Assembly: GCA_012295275.1 (NCBI GenBank)
Contig: CM022666.1
Location: 985,001 to 1,022,500 of the forward strand
Length of the DNA: 37,500 nucleotides
Direction of reading: 5' to 3'
Source of the DNA: Chrysomallon squamiferum
Lineage: Eukaryota > Mollusca > Gastropoda > Neomphalida > Peltospiridae
Part shown: one piece after another, positions 25,530 through 36,560 of the stretch
Position numbering within the stretch: the first letter of the stretch is position 1
Layout of the letters: the number at the start of each line of letters is the position of its first letter
The notes under the pieces: generated by a model
Database searches by the model: none
Seen by the model: the letters and a program-made list of their open reading frames with translations, nothing else
What the model was told of the DNA's origin: nothing
Translations under genes and position numbers: made by a program

Positions 25530-26808
25530 TGTTTTTAAAACCCAAGTAAACACTAATTTTCTGTTTAATATCCTCCTGCATAGTGCCTGTATTTAATATT
25601 TGTTTTTTCTGTTAACGTTATTTTCCAGTTTCTGTTTTATATCTCTGTATCATTTGTTAAAGACACTTTTAACGTACTTAGATTTATTTTATTTTTTATT
25701 CTGTCTGCCAGTGAGATATTATAAATAATTTCACAGAATACAACTGTTACAACTGTTACAATTAATTTCTAAACCAGTTAAAATCTGATTTACTATAAAT
25801 TAAAATCTTCTGTTCTTTGAACATCTGTCATTGTTATTGTTTTACATTTTATTTTCATCAAAATCCTATTTCATCTATTACCATTAATTCCTAAATGAGT
25901 TAAATTCTGATTTACATTGATTAATAAATGCCTCAAAATGTCAATGGTATTTTAAAAATATTTCCTTCTTTTAATTTAATACAAATTCTGTTAAAATAAT
26001 TGTCATTAATTCCTAAATTAGTTAAATTCTAATGCATTTGAATAAAAACCTCCTTTGTTTCAAACAATCAGTTTTATTTCTTAAATAATTTCTTGATTAT
26101 GCTTGAATAAAATCCTATTTTAAATATTATAATTCCTAAATAAACTAAATACAAAATTAATATGAATACAAACCTCCTATAATTTCATTATCAGTATTAT
26201 TTCTACTATCAACTATTAACTATTATCAGTAGTTCTTCCTAAACAAGTTAAAATTGCAATTTACTATAAATAAAAACCTCCTATCCTTCAAACCAGTTTC
26301 ATTATCAGCATTATTTCAATACATTTATTACAAATCCTATATCAGCTTTTGCAGTTAATTTCTAAACAAAGTAAATTCAAATTTACTATGAATAAAAACC
26401 TCCTATCCTTCAAACCAATTCCATTATCAGCATTATTTCAATACATTTATTACAAATCCTATATCAGCTTTTGCAGTTAATTTCTAAACAAAGTAAATTC
26501 CAATTTACTATGAATTATAAAACCTCCTATCCTTTAAACCAATTTCACTATCAGCATTGTTTATTTCAAAACCTACATCAACAGTTGCAGCTAGTTCCTA
26601 AACAAGTTAAAATTCCAATTCACCATGAATAAAAAAAAAAACCCCATCCAATTCTTTAAACCCATTTCATTATCAGTATTATTTCCATCCGAAAACTATC
26701 ATCATTAATTCCTAAACAAGTTAACTTCCAGTTTACCACAAATAATAATAATAATAATAAAAAACCCACCAAAAACAACCAACTCCTGTTCTTCAAAACC
26801 ATTCTCTT
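25530..26808. repeat. Degenerate ~120-bp tandem array (9-11 copies)
   Basis: The recurring core is TTCCTAAACAAGTTAAATTC, then AATTTACTATGAATAAAAAC, then CTCCTATCCTTCAAACCA and TTTCATTATCAGCATTATTTC. The TAAA anchor appears near 25770, 25891, 26012, 26138, 26241, 26365, 26485, 26598 and 26713, so spacing is about 105-123 bp. Two fainter copies precede them. Units at 26345 and 26465 are nearly identical and exactly 120 bp apart, while outer units have diverged. Confidence 0.9.
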
Positions 26809-26809
26809 G

Positions 26810-27256
26810 TCCACATGTATTTCCTCCTAACAGTGGACTCACTCACTCACTCGGAGTCTATTCACGACACAAGACTTCTGTACGAGAAGGTATTGCTAAT
26901 AGCTGCATTAAAAAGTCACATCCTGGGCCACACACACACATCACACAGACTCCTCCGTCAGCGATTTACAAACACTGTTTACAGTCCAGCTTCTCGTGCG
27001 TTTCTTCCATCACTCCACCACAGTCTCCCCTGCATTGTTCCCGTGTTCAGTCAATTTCGGAGCTGATTAGATGTGGATTAAATGAAGTCATCGAGGGACA
27101 AATTTGGACGTGTGTGCGACTGAGTGGACGCTGCACATAAGAGTGCTGGTTTTTATTATTTTATTTTATTTTTTATTATTTTGGTGAAGAAGCATGGAGT
27201 CTTCTTTTTCTTTGCTCCGTTGTTCGTGGGAATTTGATCGCGTGTAAAATTGTTTT
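26810..27256 (+). promoter_or_regulatory. GC-richer CpG-containing island, candidate promoter/5' leader
   Basis: Complex, CpG-containing sequence (ACGACA, CCGTCAGCG, TCGTGCG, TCGAGG, GTGCGAC, GATCGCG) stands out sharply from the A/T-rich repeats on both sides. A good acceptor-like site (TTTCCTCCTAACAG) ends at 26833. One frame is free of stops from 26709 to 27137 but has no ATG before 27114. A 17-codon upstream frame (ATG 27194, TAA 27245) ends 10 bp before the candidate start at 27257. I recognise no protein. A promoter with 5' leader is the simplest reading, but a decayed transposon fragment or enhancer is equally possible. Confidence 0.3.
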
Positions 27257-27318
27257 ATGGTGAAAAAAAAGAAGAAAAAGGTGTGTTTTGCATTCATGGA
27301 TAATCGGTGCGAGAAAAG
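27257..27318 (+). CDS. Candidate alternative first coding exon (20 codons)
   Basis: ATG at 27257 opens MVKKKKKKVCFAF, then MDNRCEK, and two bases before the donor-like AG|GTAAAT at 27318/27319. The frame would exit in phase 2, the phase in which exon 3 exits, so it could splice in frame to the next CASK exon and replace the residues encoded upstream. An internal ATG at 27296 is in the same frame. The start context has G at +4 but T at -3. The lysine run may simply reflect an A-rich stretch. No homology is recognised; this is inference from position, donor quality and phase. Confidence 0.2.
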
Positions 27319-27335
27319 GTAAATAGGTTTTTGTG

Positions 27336-27505
27336 TTTTAAATTATTGGCTTGTTATTAGTTTGTGAGTTAAATTAGTGGCTTGTTAATTTTGTGTGTTA
27401 AATTATTGGCTTATTAATTGTGTATTAAGTTATTCGCTTATTAATTTGGTGTTAAATTATTGGCTTATTAATTTTGTATTAAATTATTGGTTTGTAAAGT
27501 TGAGC
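27336..27505. repeat. 27-31-bp minisatellite (AAATTATTGGCTTATTAATT), ~6 units
   Basis: AAATTATTGGCTTRTTAATT followed by TTGTGTGTT or TTGTATT repeats with periods of 31, 29, 27, 27 and 27 bp. It starts about 17 bp after the donor-like site at 27319. Confidence 0.92.
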
Positions 27506-27536
27506 TGGGAGGTTTTGATACAAATTATTACTATGG

Positions 27537-27562
27537 TGTGTGTGTGTGTGTGTGTGTGTGTC
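27537..27562. repeat. (GT)n microsatellite
   Basis: About 12 GT units. Confidence 0.95.
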
Positions 27563-27848
27563 ATCAGCATTGTTGATTTTGTTTATTGCTATATAATTTG
27601 ATAATGATGGTAATGCTAATAATCTCAATAGAGTCCTACAAGTGCTTCAGAACTTTTACTCTAATATCAGTTTGTGTGTGATCCCAGCCAGATATTTGAA
27701 TTTATATATATATTTTATTTACCATTATTTAATTTATTCATTCTTACAGAAATAAGTAAACTACTGATATACTTGTGTATGTGCATTAATACACTTCATT
27801 TAAATACTTGCACTTTCTTTTCTTTCTTTCTGTCTCCTCATTTTTGCT

Positions 27849-27875
27849 CTCTGTCTCTCTCTCTCTTTCTCTGTC

Positions 27876-27946
<71 letters not shown>
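27849..27946. repeat. (CT)n tract, pure from 27884
   Basis: Imperfect CT sequence is followed by 63 bp of pure CT. A (GA)n tract lies 264 bp downstream in the opposite sense. Confidence 0.97.
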
Positions 27947-27947
<1 letters not shown>

Positions 27948-28208
27948 ACTATCTTACCACCTACCTCTGCTAAGTCATCATTTTGTCTTTATTTTTCACT
28001 TCTGTCTTGGAATTATCTTATTTCTGCTTGTCTGTGGTATCAGCAGATAATGAACAGATAGCAGGTTCATATACAAAGTAATTACTGTGTGTCTTGTGAT
28101 GTAATAGGTGATGTAACAAGATTTTAAATCTTAACACTGTCTGAATAAAGACAGCATTTTAGAGATGAAATATTGACACACATATATTGAGAGAGATACA
28201 GGAAGCAA

Positions 28209-28210
<2 letters not shown>

Positions 28211-28270
<60 letters not shown>
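28211..28270. repeat. (GA)30 tract
   Basis: 60 bp of pure GA, the reverse complement of the CT tract at 27884-27946. Confidence 0.97.
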
Positions 28271-28272
<2 letters not shown>

Positions 28273-28769
28273 CATGAAAAAGAGATAAAGAAAAAAGGAC
28301 ATACAGACACACATATATTTATAGACAGACATATAGACATACACTTACAGAACAAGAGAGAAAAAGAGAGAAACTAAAATAAAATAAAAAAAATTTTTAT
28401 TAATAATAAAAAACGGAGAAAAAGATAAATATCTTTCTTCCTGTTTATGGAAATAATAAAAAAAAAAAAAAAAAAATCAATGGTTCACTGAAGGAGAACA
28501 TATATTCATCAAACTGTTTTGTTTTATTTCAACAAGGAGCACTTACAATATTTTTATGGGGCTTGAAATCGCAGACCAGTGTCATACCTTACAAGCTGCA
28601 CCCAATACTTTTTCTACTCTATTCTTTGTAAATTGGTTTTTTGTATTTGACATTTTCTGCAGATTCATAATCAACATCACCAGCACTCTTGGTTTTCAAA
28701 TTACACAGCAGTCTGTGTGACAGCCAAGCAATATATACAGATGATCTTTACAGAGTCTTACCTTGTTTT

Positions 28770-29870
28770 ACTCCACAACAAATTATTTTTTGTTCATGAC
28801 ATACGTGCATAAATATTGATTGAGTTCACAGTTGTTTTGGAATGGTTTTGGAAGATCACGAAGTGTTAAATTTTATTTTTGTTTGTGAAATATGCATATC
28901 AATAAATATTGACGAGTTTAGGGCGTTTGAATGGCTTGGAAAAAGAGAAGTGAAAAATTTATTTTTGTTTTTGTTTCATGAATGTTCATATAATTTAGTG
29001 GTTTTTTTTTTTAAGAACTGTTCTGTCTATATTGTGTTTGTTTATGAAATATATATATTTGAATATTGAATAGTGTCATATCTTTGAAGATGGGGTATGT
29101 AATTTAATCATTATTGACATCAGTTTTTTTCAGTTTCTTTTTTTTTTTACAATTTTTAAATAAATTTTATTTGTGTTTATGAGATATTTTTCAATGTTGA
29201 TAATGAAATAGTGTTCATAAACGCTTTGTTCTTGTCATTTTATAAAATAAAATGATAGTATAGGATACTTTACTTTTATTTTTTATTATTATTATTTTTA
29301 AAAAGATTGTAGAGAATATTATGTAAAAGTCAAGTTATAAACTAATTTTAAAACATTAATATATAAGATATGGAAGTCACAGTTTATAAAATCAAATGAT
29401 TTTGTATCATGCCATTTTGATACCTTTTAACTGCGACAATGTTTTTTCCTTTCTTTCTTTCTTTTTCTTTTTCTTTCTTTCATATTTTTCTTCCTTATTA
29501 TTTTTTAAAGTGACAAATAAAAAATATATATATATATATATATATATTTATATTTCAGATTTGTAATATCATAGATGATCTTTGAGTCTTAGGATATGAC
29601 ATTTATAATTGAATGACCTAATGCTTTTACCTACCATTTTGATACGTATTATATTTAGTATACATTTTCCTATTTTTAAATTTTTTTCTTCTTCTTTTTT
29701 TTTTAGAGATCTATGTTTATTATAGATAAAGATGTGATGCAGTGTTGCCATTTTAAACCTATTTAACTCAATAACAAATTATTTTTTGTACATGAACAGT
29801 GTGATATTGATTAAGTGAGAGTATTTTAAGATGACTGGCTGATTGATGTTGTAACATTAATAAATTAATA
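28770..29870. repeat. Decayed tandem family, unit roughly 90-110 bp
   Basis: AAATTATTTTTTGTTCATGA near 28780, TTTTATTTTTGTTTGTGAAA near 28870, TTTATTTTTGTTTTTGTTTC near 28958, TTGTGTTTGTTTATGAAATA near 29031, TTTTATTTGTGTTTATGAGA near 29166 and AAATTATTTTTTGTACATGA near 29776 are similar. Most are followed by AATATTGA or TGATATTGATT and then GTGTT. Divergence is high, so boundaries are uncertain. Confidence 0.55.
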
Positions 29871-30532
29871 TCGTTACAGTGTTTTAGATAATAAAACATG
29901 GTAAAAGAAAAAGATGTTTAACAAACAAACAACGATAACTATAACAACAACAATAAAAAAAAAAGAGAGAGATAATAAAGGGACAAAAATCAATGACAAA
30001 TAAGAATTAAGAAAATAAAGAAAATTATAATAACCTTAATGTGTTTTCATAGCATTTGTTCTTCTTCTTGTGGAAAAAAAACAACAAAAAAACCAAAAAA
30101 AACCCCAATATATATATATATAATAATAATAAATATATAAAAAATAAATAAAAATTAGGTGAAAAAATTTAAATTTAATCTACCCTTACCAAATGAGTCT
30201 TTTGAACTGTTTGTTCTGTGGAATCACATTTCTTTGTAATTTGTTTGATTCATTTTCATTTTCAGTTTGTTCAGCTTTTAAAAAAAAAATTTCTTTCATG
30301 ATAATGAACCCTGCTGTGTGTTGTTTTTTCATGTCTAATTCCAGAGAGCATTTTCCTACAAGGCATCTGCATTATTATTCTGATTTTTGAAAATTAACAA
30401 GGAAATTAGAATAAAAAAACTGAACTAATTTCAGAAAACTTCAAAGTAAGAATTTCTTTTTTGATATACATTAACAGAAACAACCTAATGATGTCATATA
30501 GCTTTCATTTTTATTTTTATTTTTTTATTTTT

Positions 30533-30595
30533 TTATCTCTCTCTCTCTCTCTCTATATGTGTGTGTATATGTATGTATGTGTGTGTATGTGTATG

Positions 30596-30634
<39 letters not shown>

Positions 30635-30650
30635 TATATATATATATAAG
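30533..30650. repeat. CT-TG-TATG-TA compound microsatellite
   Basis: CT, then GTGTATGT, then TA, TG and TA dinucleotide blocks in succession. Confidence 0.92.
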
Positions 30651-30794
30651 ATTTTAATAATTAAATTGAATAAGGTCCAAATAATTGTTTTTAATGCTTT
30701 GAGAATGTTTAGGCATTAGGTACTACTGGTAGAAAAGAGAAATAACCCTAGTAATAACTGATCTTGTCATTATGATCATGGTGATATACTAATA

Positions 30795-30855
30795 TATATT
30801 TATTTAGTTATTTATTTATTTATTTTTATTATTATTATTATTATTATTTTATTTT

Positions 30856-30890
<35 letters not shown>

Positions 30891-30935
30891 TTTTATTGTT
30901 GTTATTATTTATTATTGTTGTTGTTGTTGTTATTA
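30795..30935. repeat. (TTTA)n/(ATT)n/(GTT)n compound microsatellite
   Basis: TTTA, ATT and GTT blocks with few interruptions. Confidence 0.92.
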
Positions 30936-31769
30936 TTTTACAGTTATTAATTTTCTGTTGGAGTAAATATGGTAACTGTCTTTGAAATGTCCAGTTCTCT
31001 GTTTTCAGCTGGTGACATTGTTCAAGATTACCAGATTGTTACTTTAACAGTAAATTGTTCTTTGTGCCTAACTTAATCTCTTTTTGTTTATTATCAGTAA
31101 AAACTGGTAAATATGTAAATAGATATATGTAAAAAGATGTTTAGAATTTGTTTGATTCTTTTTCTGAAAAGTCTAAACGTTTACAAACTGTAAAATTATT
31201 AATAAATAAATGAATGAATATATATTATAGTGATAATAGTCATAATGTATAATAATTTCAAAAACAAAAATTACAGTAACAAATATTTTAAGGAAAAAAA
31301 AAAGGAAGCAGATTTGATTAAGAAAGAATGAAAAAAAGAAAATATAAAGTCAAGAAGAAGAACAACAAAAATGGTGTGATGTAAATTTTAACTAAATAAC
31401 AAAAGAAATTTTAAAAAGTCTGATATCAACAAATGATTGATTATCATTATGAAGATTTCCAAATTAAAAAAATTAAAAATAAATAAAACATCTGTATGTG
31501 TTTACCAGTGACATTGTGAAGTGTATTTTTTGTTTCTAAGAAGGATTACTGCAGCTTAATGTTAGAGCTTTGTACTTCTGATCCTTTATGTCATCTTAGC
31601 TTTTTACTTTTTTAATGGATTTTTCTTTTTAAAATTTTTGTATTTTTGTTTTTTTAATTTGAAGAACATCTCTGCTTATCTTTTTTTTTTTTCAATTAAT
31701 TTTTTCTTTCAAATTTCTTTTTCTTTTTTAAAATTTGTTCTTTCTTTTTTCTGTTTCATTTTTGTTTTT

Positions 31770-31784
31770 CATTTATTTATTTTT

Positions 31785-31815
<31 letters not shown>

Positions 31816-31819
31816 TTAT
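31770..31819. repeat. (TTTA)n microsatellite
   Basis: About 12 TTTA units with one interruption. Confidence 0.93.
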
Positions 31820-31989
31820 TCAAGCATATATATTATGCTAAGAAGTCAGTGTTAGTCTTCAGAACAAAACCTTTAATGAATATAAATGTTTTTTTTTATT
31901 TTTATTGAATAAATTCTACAATTAAATGATTCATAAATGTTATTTTATTATTTTTAAATTTTTCTGTTACCTTGTATATTACAATTTTA

Positions 31990-32770
31990 GTAATATAGTT
32001 TTCATTTTGTCTGTTAAGTAAAAACACTTTCTTTTTTTATATAATGCTGAATAAAAGGAACTTTTTCAGTTTATTATGTCCATGAATTCCTTTAAAGTAG
32101 AAATGTTTCCTTTTATCTGAAATTCTTAATAAAAACACCATTAAGTTATAACTAATATATTCTGTTTATTAATATATCCATATTTTTTTATAACGAAAAG
32201 ATATTTTTTGTTACCTGCAAATCTTTACCATTAGCTAATATTTTCTACTTATTAACATGAATTTCTATACAAAGTAAAAATATTTTCTCTTACCTGAACA
32301 TTTGAATAGATTTCTATTAACTAATATTTTTTGTTCCATATTTTTATAATATATTATATATATATATATATATCCATCAGTTTCTTCTGTCATATATAAA
32401 CAATATCTGTTATTTGACATTTTTTTATCGTGTACTAACGTCTTTTGTTAATAAATATATCCAGTAATTTTGCAATTAAATGAGAAATATTTTCTGAAAT
32501 ACTGACTCAGTTACTTTATTATCTAATATTTTTCCCATTAAGATATATAATTTCTTCATTAAGTAAGAGTGATTTCAGTTATTTGAAATATTGAATAATT
32601 TCTGCCATTATCTAACATTTTCTCATTCACTTGGCTATTTTTGTTGTTAAAAATACTGTTCTACTAATATTTTCTGATCTCTATTACTAATTTATAGTAT
32701 TTAATATAACCAGTAACCTTTCTGTTGTTTTGAAAATATTTTCTGTTTTTCAAATGTTGAAGAAATATAG
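31990..32770. repeat. Degenerate ~88-bp tandem array
   Basis: CTAATATTTTCT-like anchors occur near 32152, 32234, 32320, 32435, 32523, 32613 and 32665. They alternate with TATTAATATATCCA and GTAAAAATATTTTCTNTTACCT-like motifs. Spacing is mostly 82-115 bp. The units are strongly diverged, which suggests an old array. Confidence 0.7.
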
Positions 32771-33163
32771 GCAGTGTCTGATATTTTTTATTACTTGAAA
32801 TCTTTTTTATTTTTTATTTTTCTTGTTTTGTCTTGTTTATATATTTTGTATTATTTTTTTGTCCCTGATGTATACCAAAGGATGAATTATTTTATATTTA
32901 CTGTTACTTTCATTTTTGCCAGTATTAACAGCAATAGCCAGTTTTAAATTTTCATTTCTTTTTGTGATGATTTTGGTTTATGACTGAATCTTCTGTTCTC
33001 TGTATCAGTTTCTTATTTCACAGTGCAGTAGTTAGTCGTTTGTAACTGCAATGATTTATCAGTCTTTAGAGCAAGACTAATATTTTTTTTTTTTTTAATG
33101 TAAAATATGTCAGTATTGTGAGTAAAAGATATTGTTTTAGCAAGGCTTTTATATTGCTTATCT

Positions 33164-33165
<2 letters not shown>

Positions 33166-33227
<62 letters not shown>
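33166..33227. repeat. (GA)31 tract
   Basis: 62 bp of pure GA. Confidence 0.97.
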
Positions 33228-33229
<2 letters not shown>

Positions 33230-33799
33230 CACATTTAATTAGTTACATGAAGATACATAGATAACACACTTACTTACACCCACACACAAAATAAACCCAT
33301 ACACTACACACATACTCACACACGGAGAGACATCAGTGTGGACAAACAGTTAATACATACATGAATTAATGTGAGTGAACACTGAACAAATTATATAATA
33401 AAATTTTACAACTGTCTTTATAGCTGTCTTGTTCTTTCAATACCCAATCTGCAGCAGCATTCTTGATTTCAGATTCAGTTTTTATACAACACAGAGACAA
33501 CTACACTACACTGCAGTTATCTTCAAACTAAATATTTATTTCATTTAAAAAAAAGTTAAATTTTTCATTCTTTAAACAGACTTTAATTCTCATCATTCCG
33601 TTTGGTTGGTTAAGAATCTTCCATAAATCTTGACATATTTCTCTCTTCCTTCTTGATTTTCATTGTTCAGCAGATGTGTAATATTTGTCAGATAGTTTTA
33701 GTTTGGTTACACCAATCACACAATTTAGATTCTGATTCTGTGGGTAAACAGAGCTTTGAAGATAATTTCTGAGTCCAGAATACCTCTTCTAATAGAAGA

Positions 33800-34690
33800 T
33801 CCATTTGTGTTACTTAGTGAACAAGTCTTTCAGGTCTTGTGACGTCATTGAACCTGTCTCAGTTGTGTTTTATTCTAGTCAGAGCTGCAGTCACTGGAAA
33901 TCATCTCTTTTTAGAATTCATTATGTGACTGTTGTTGATTTTTGTTATTTTAGTTTTATGTTTATCTCTTCTAGCTGGCTTTTGAATCACTGGAAATCAT
34001 CTCTTTTTAGAAATCATCATGTAATCATTGTTTTTTTATATCTTATAGTTGGTTTTTTCTGTCTGTGCATTGTACTGTCATCACTGGAAATCATTCAGTT
34101 TTAGAAATCATTATGTAACAGATGTTGTATATTTTTGTTATTTTAGTGATTCTGTTTTAATAATAGTGGCTGAAATGATCATGTAATGATTGTTTGGTTT
34201 TTGTTATTTTAGTTGTTTTAATTTTATTTCTTCTGGCTGCTGTTTCACTCCATAGTGCAATCACTGGAAATCACTTTGCAATCTTTGTTGGGTTTTTTTG
34301 TTTTAGTTGTTCTGTTTGAATTTTTATTTCTCCTAGCTGGGTTTTTGGTCAAAAGACAGTTTTTCTGCATTACTATACTGAAAAATTGTGTCATTTTTTT
34401 TCTTTCTTTTGTTTTAGAAATCATTTGTAATGATTGTTGGTTTTTTTTTTTTTAGTTGTTTGATTTTTATACCTTCTAGATGAGGTTTCAGTTTCAAGCT
34501 GATTTTCTTCCATTGCTATCACTGGAAATTATTCTGTTCATTATTTTTTTTAGAATCTTAGAACTTCTTTTTCTGTGTAATTATTGTTGGTTTTTGCTGG
34601 GTTTTTTGTTCTGTTTCAGAAGATGGTTTGCATTTACTGACAACACTGGACATTTTTGTGTCATTTTTTTTTTTTTAATCGTTCAGAATT
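33800..34690. repeat. Degenerate ~95-120-bp tandem array with TCACTGGAAATCA core
   Basis: TCACTGGAAATCA or a close relative lies at 33891, 33987, 34081, 34261 and 34519, with decayed copies near 34168, 34369 and 34637. Each unit continues with TTTTAGAAATCATNATGTAA, GTTGNTTTTTGTTATTTTAG and TTCTAGCTGG-like segments. Every unit therefore carries one or two acceptor-like TTTTAG or TTCTAG motifs. Confidence 0.88.
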
Positions 34691-34708
34691 AAAATTTCTT
34701 TTAGTAAT

Positions 34709-34712
<4 letters not shown>

Positions 34713-34789
<77 letters not shown>
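34713..34789. repeat. (CT)38 tract
   Basis: 77 bp of pure CT followed by T/C-rich sequence to about 34860. It is opposite in sense to the GA tract at 33166. Confidence 0.97.
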
Positions 34790-34792
<3 letters not shown>

Positions 34793-36560
34793 CCTCTATT
34801 CTTTTTCTTCTTTTCCTTTATTCTTGTTTTTTATTTTATTTGTTTTTTTTTTTTTATAAATTGTATAATCATTAATAATTTTTTTTTATATCATTTTTGT
34901 TTGAGTTTTTATTGTCCAGCAGACATTTTCAGTTGAAAATGATTTACTTGTATCTTCTTCTTCTACTTCTTCTTTTCTTTTTTCCTTGTCCTTTTAGAAT
35001 ATTAAAACCTCAGTTTATTTCTCAGTCACTTGTTTTTTTGTTTTTTTTTGTTGTATGAAAGTTAAAAGAATGTACTGTCATATAGTTTTCTGATATTTTT
35101 TTTCTTTCTCTTTTGCAATGTCATCAAGCAATAACTTTTTTTCATTTGAAGACATTTTTCATATATTACAGATACATACTGAAAATTAATACTGACTTCA
35201 CTGAGAATTCTATCAATTGTGGCAGCAGCCTTTTGGCCTGAAAACACAATTTTCTTAACACAGCAATTACTGAAAGTTTAAACAAATAATATTTCTTAAT
35301 GCTTTAAGGTTTATCGTTTTTTATATTTAAAACCTTTTTCTTTCTTTCTTTTATCTGCTAAAAAGCCTCTTTGAATCTGAAGATTTTGCTTACTTGTATT
35401 TTACTAGATGTTATAAATCAGTGGTTCTTAACCTTTTATTTAAATAATGAATTTTTTAATTTTGGGTTCTGTTATCTTTTATATTATAACAGGGTTATAA
35501 TGAATTATGTAGTGTAGTTTTAGACATCAGTAAGTTTTAAATATGTAGCTGTCACTCTTTGTTATAAATGATGTTAAAAGATCACTAATGGTGTGGTTTC
35601 TCACACTATCAGTTCTTCTCATTGCTTATTAGTGCTTTATTTAACAATGGTATAGGCTTATCTGTTTATGAAGAGGTGCATATAAAAGATTATTTACTGT
35701 TAAGTGTTAATTTTGTTTTTATTTATTTATTTTTACTAATAAACTCAAATTTGTGTTCATGTATATTTATCTGGACATTGTTTATATCTGCTGGATTCAG
35801 ATAAAAAAAAAAAAAAAAGATGATTTTGGATCCATTACCTAAACCTCTGAAAATGAGCATCAATTTGTAAATTCCGCACCATTTAATACAATTAAATTTA
35901 TGAATACATAAATAAACCCAATTTTATACACACTACTGATGGTCTGCTCATAAACATTTCTAATACAAGAAAATACAATAACCATAAACTTTCCTCAATT
36001 TTTTTTTTTATTAGGATCAGATACCAGCATTTGATTCTCCTTCATGTTGTTCTTAAAGACAGTAGTCTAATCATTTAATCTGCAAAACTATTACAAACAT
36101 ACAGTTAAAGTTTCAGATTTTATCTTTATATTATTTTATATGGTTTATGTATGTTTCAGTATAAATTTCAGTCAATATATTTTATTGTCCTTCTATACAG
36201 AGAAATAAATGCAGTTATGATGTTGGATATTTTTGACAGCTGAGTTACTGGTAGCTATTCTGCAGTTTGAATTGGCTTCTCTGCAACCAGCATCTGGCAA
36301 AGACTGGTAGCAATACTGTAATGAAATTTCTCCATTAGATGACAGAATATCAGTAGGGGGTACATTTTAACACTTTTTACTTTTTTTTAATTCAGAACAT
36401 GTGGTATGAGTTATTTTATGCTGGAAGTTTTTTTTGAACGGTTCAGGATTTGAAAAAAGGGGGAATAAGTGCATTTTAACTATGTTTTATAATCAACAGT
36501 TCTTTTTTGTCATAAATCAAAAATGAATATATATAAAGATGCAATAGAAATAAGCACCAG

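Noticed and set aside
26815-27066. 83-codon open frame in the GC-richer island
   Set aside because: No recognisable homology. A second frame is equally open over the same stretch, so openness reflects composition. The region is better described as possible regulatory or leader sequence.
27395-27601. Open frame with NYWLIN repeats
   Set aside because: It is generated by the 27-bp minisatellite, whose period is a multiple of three.
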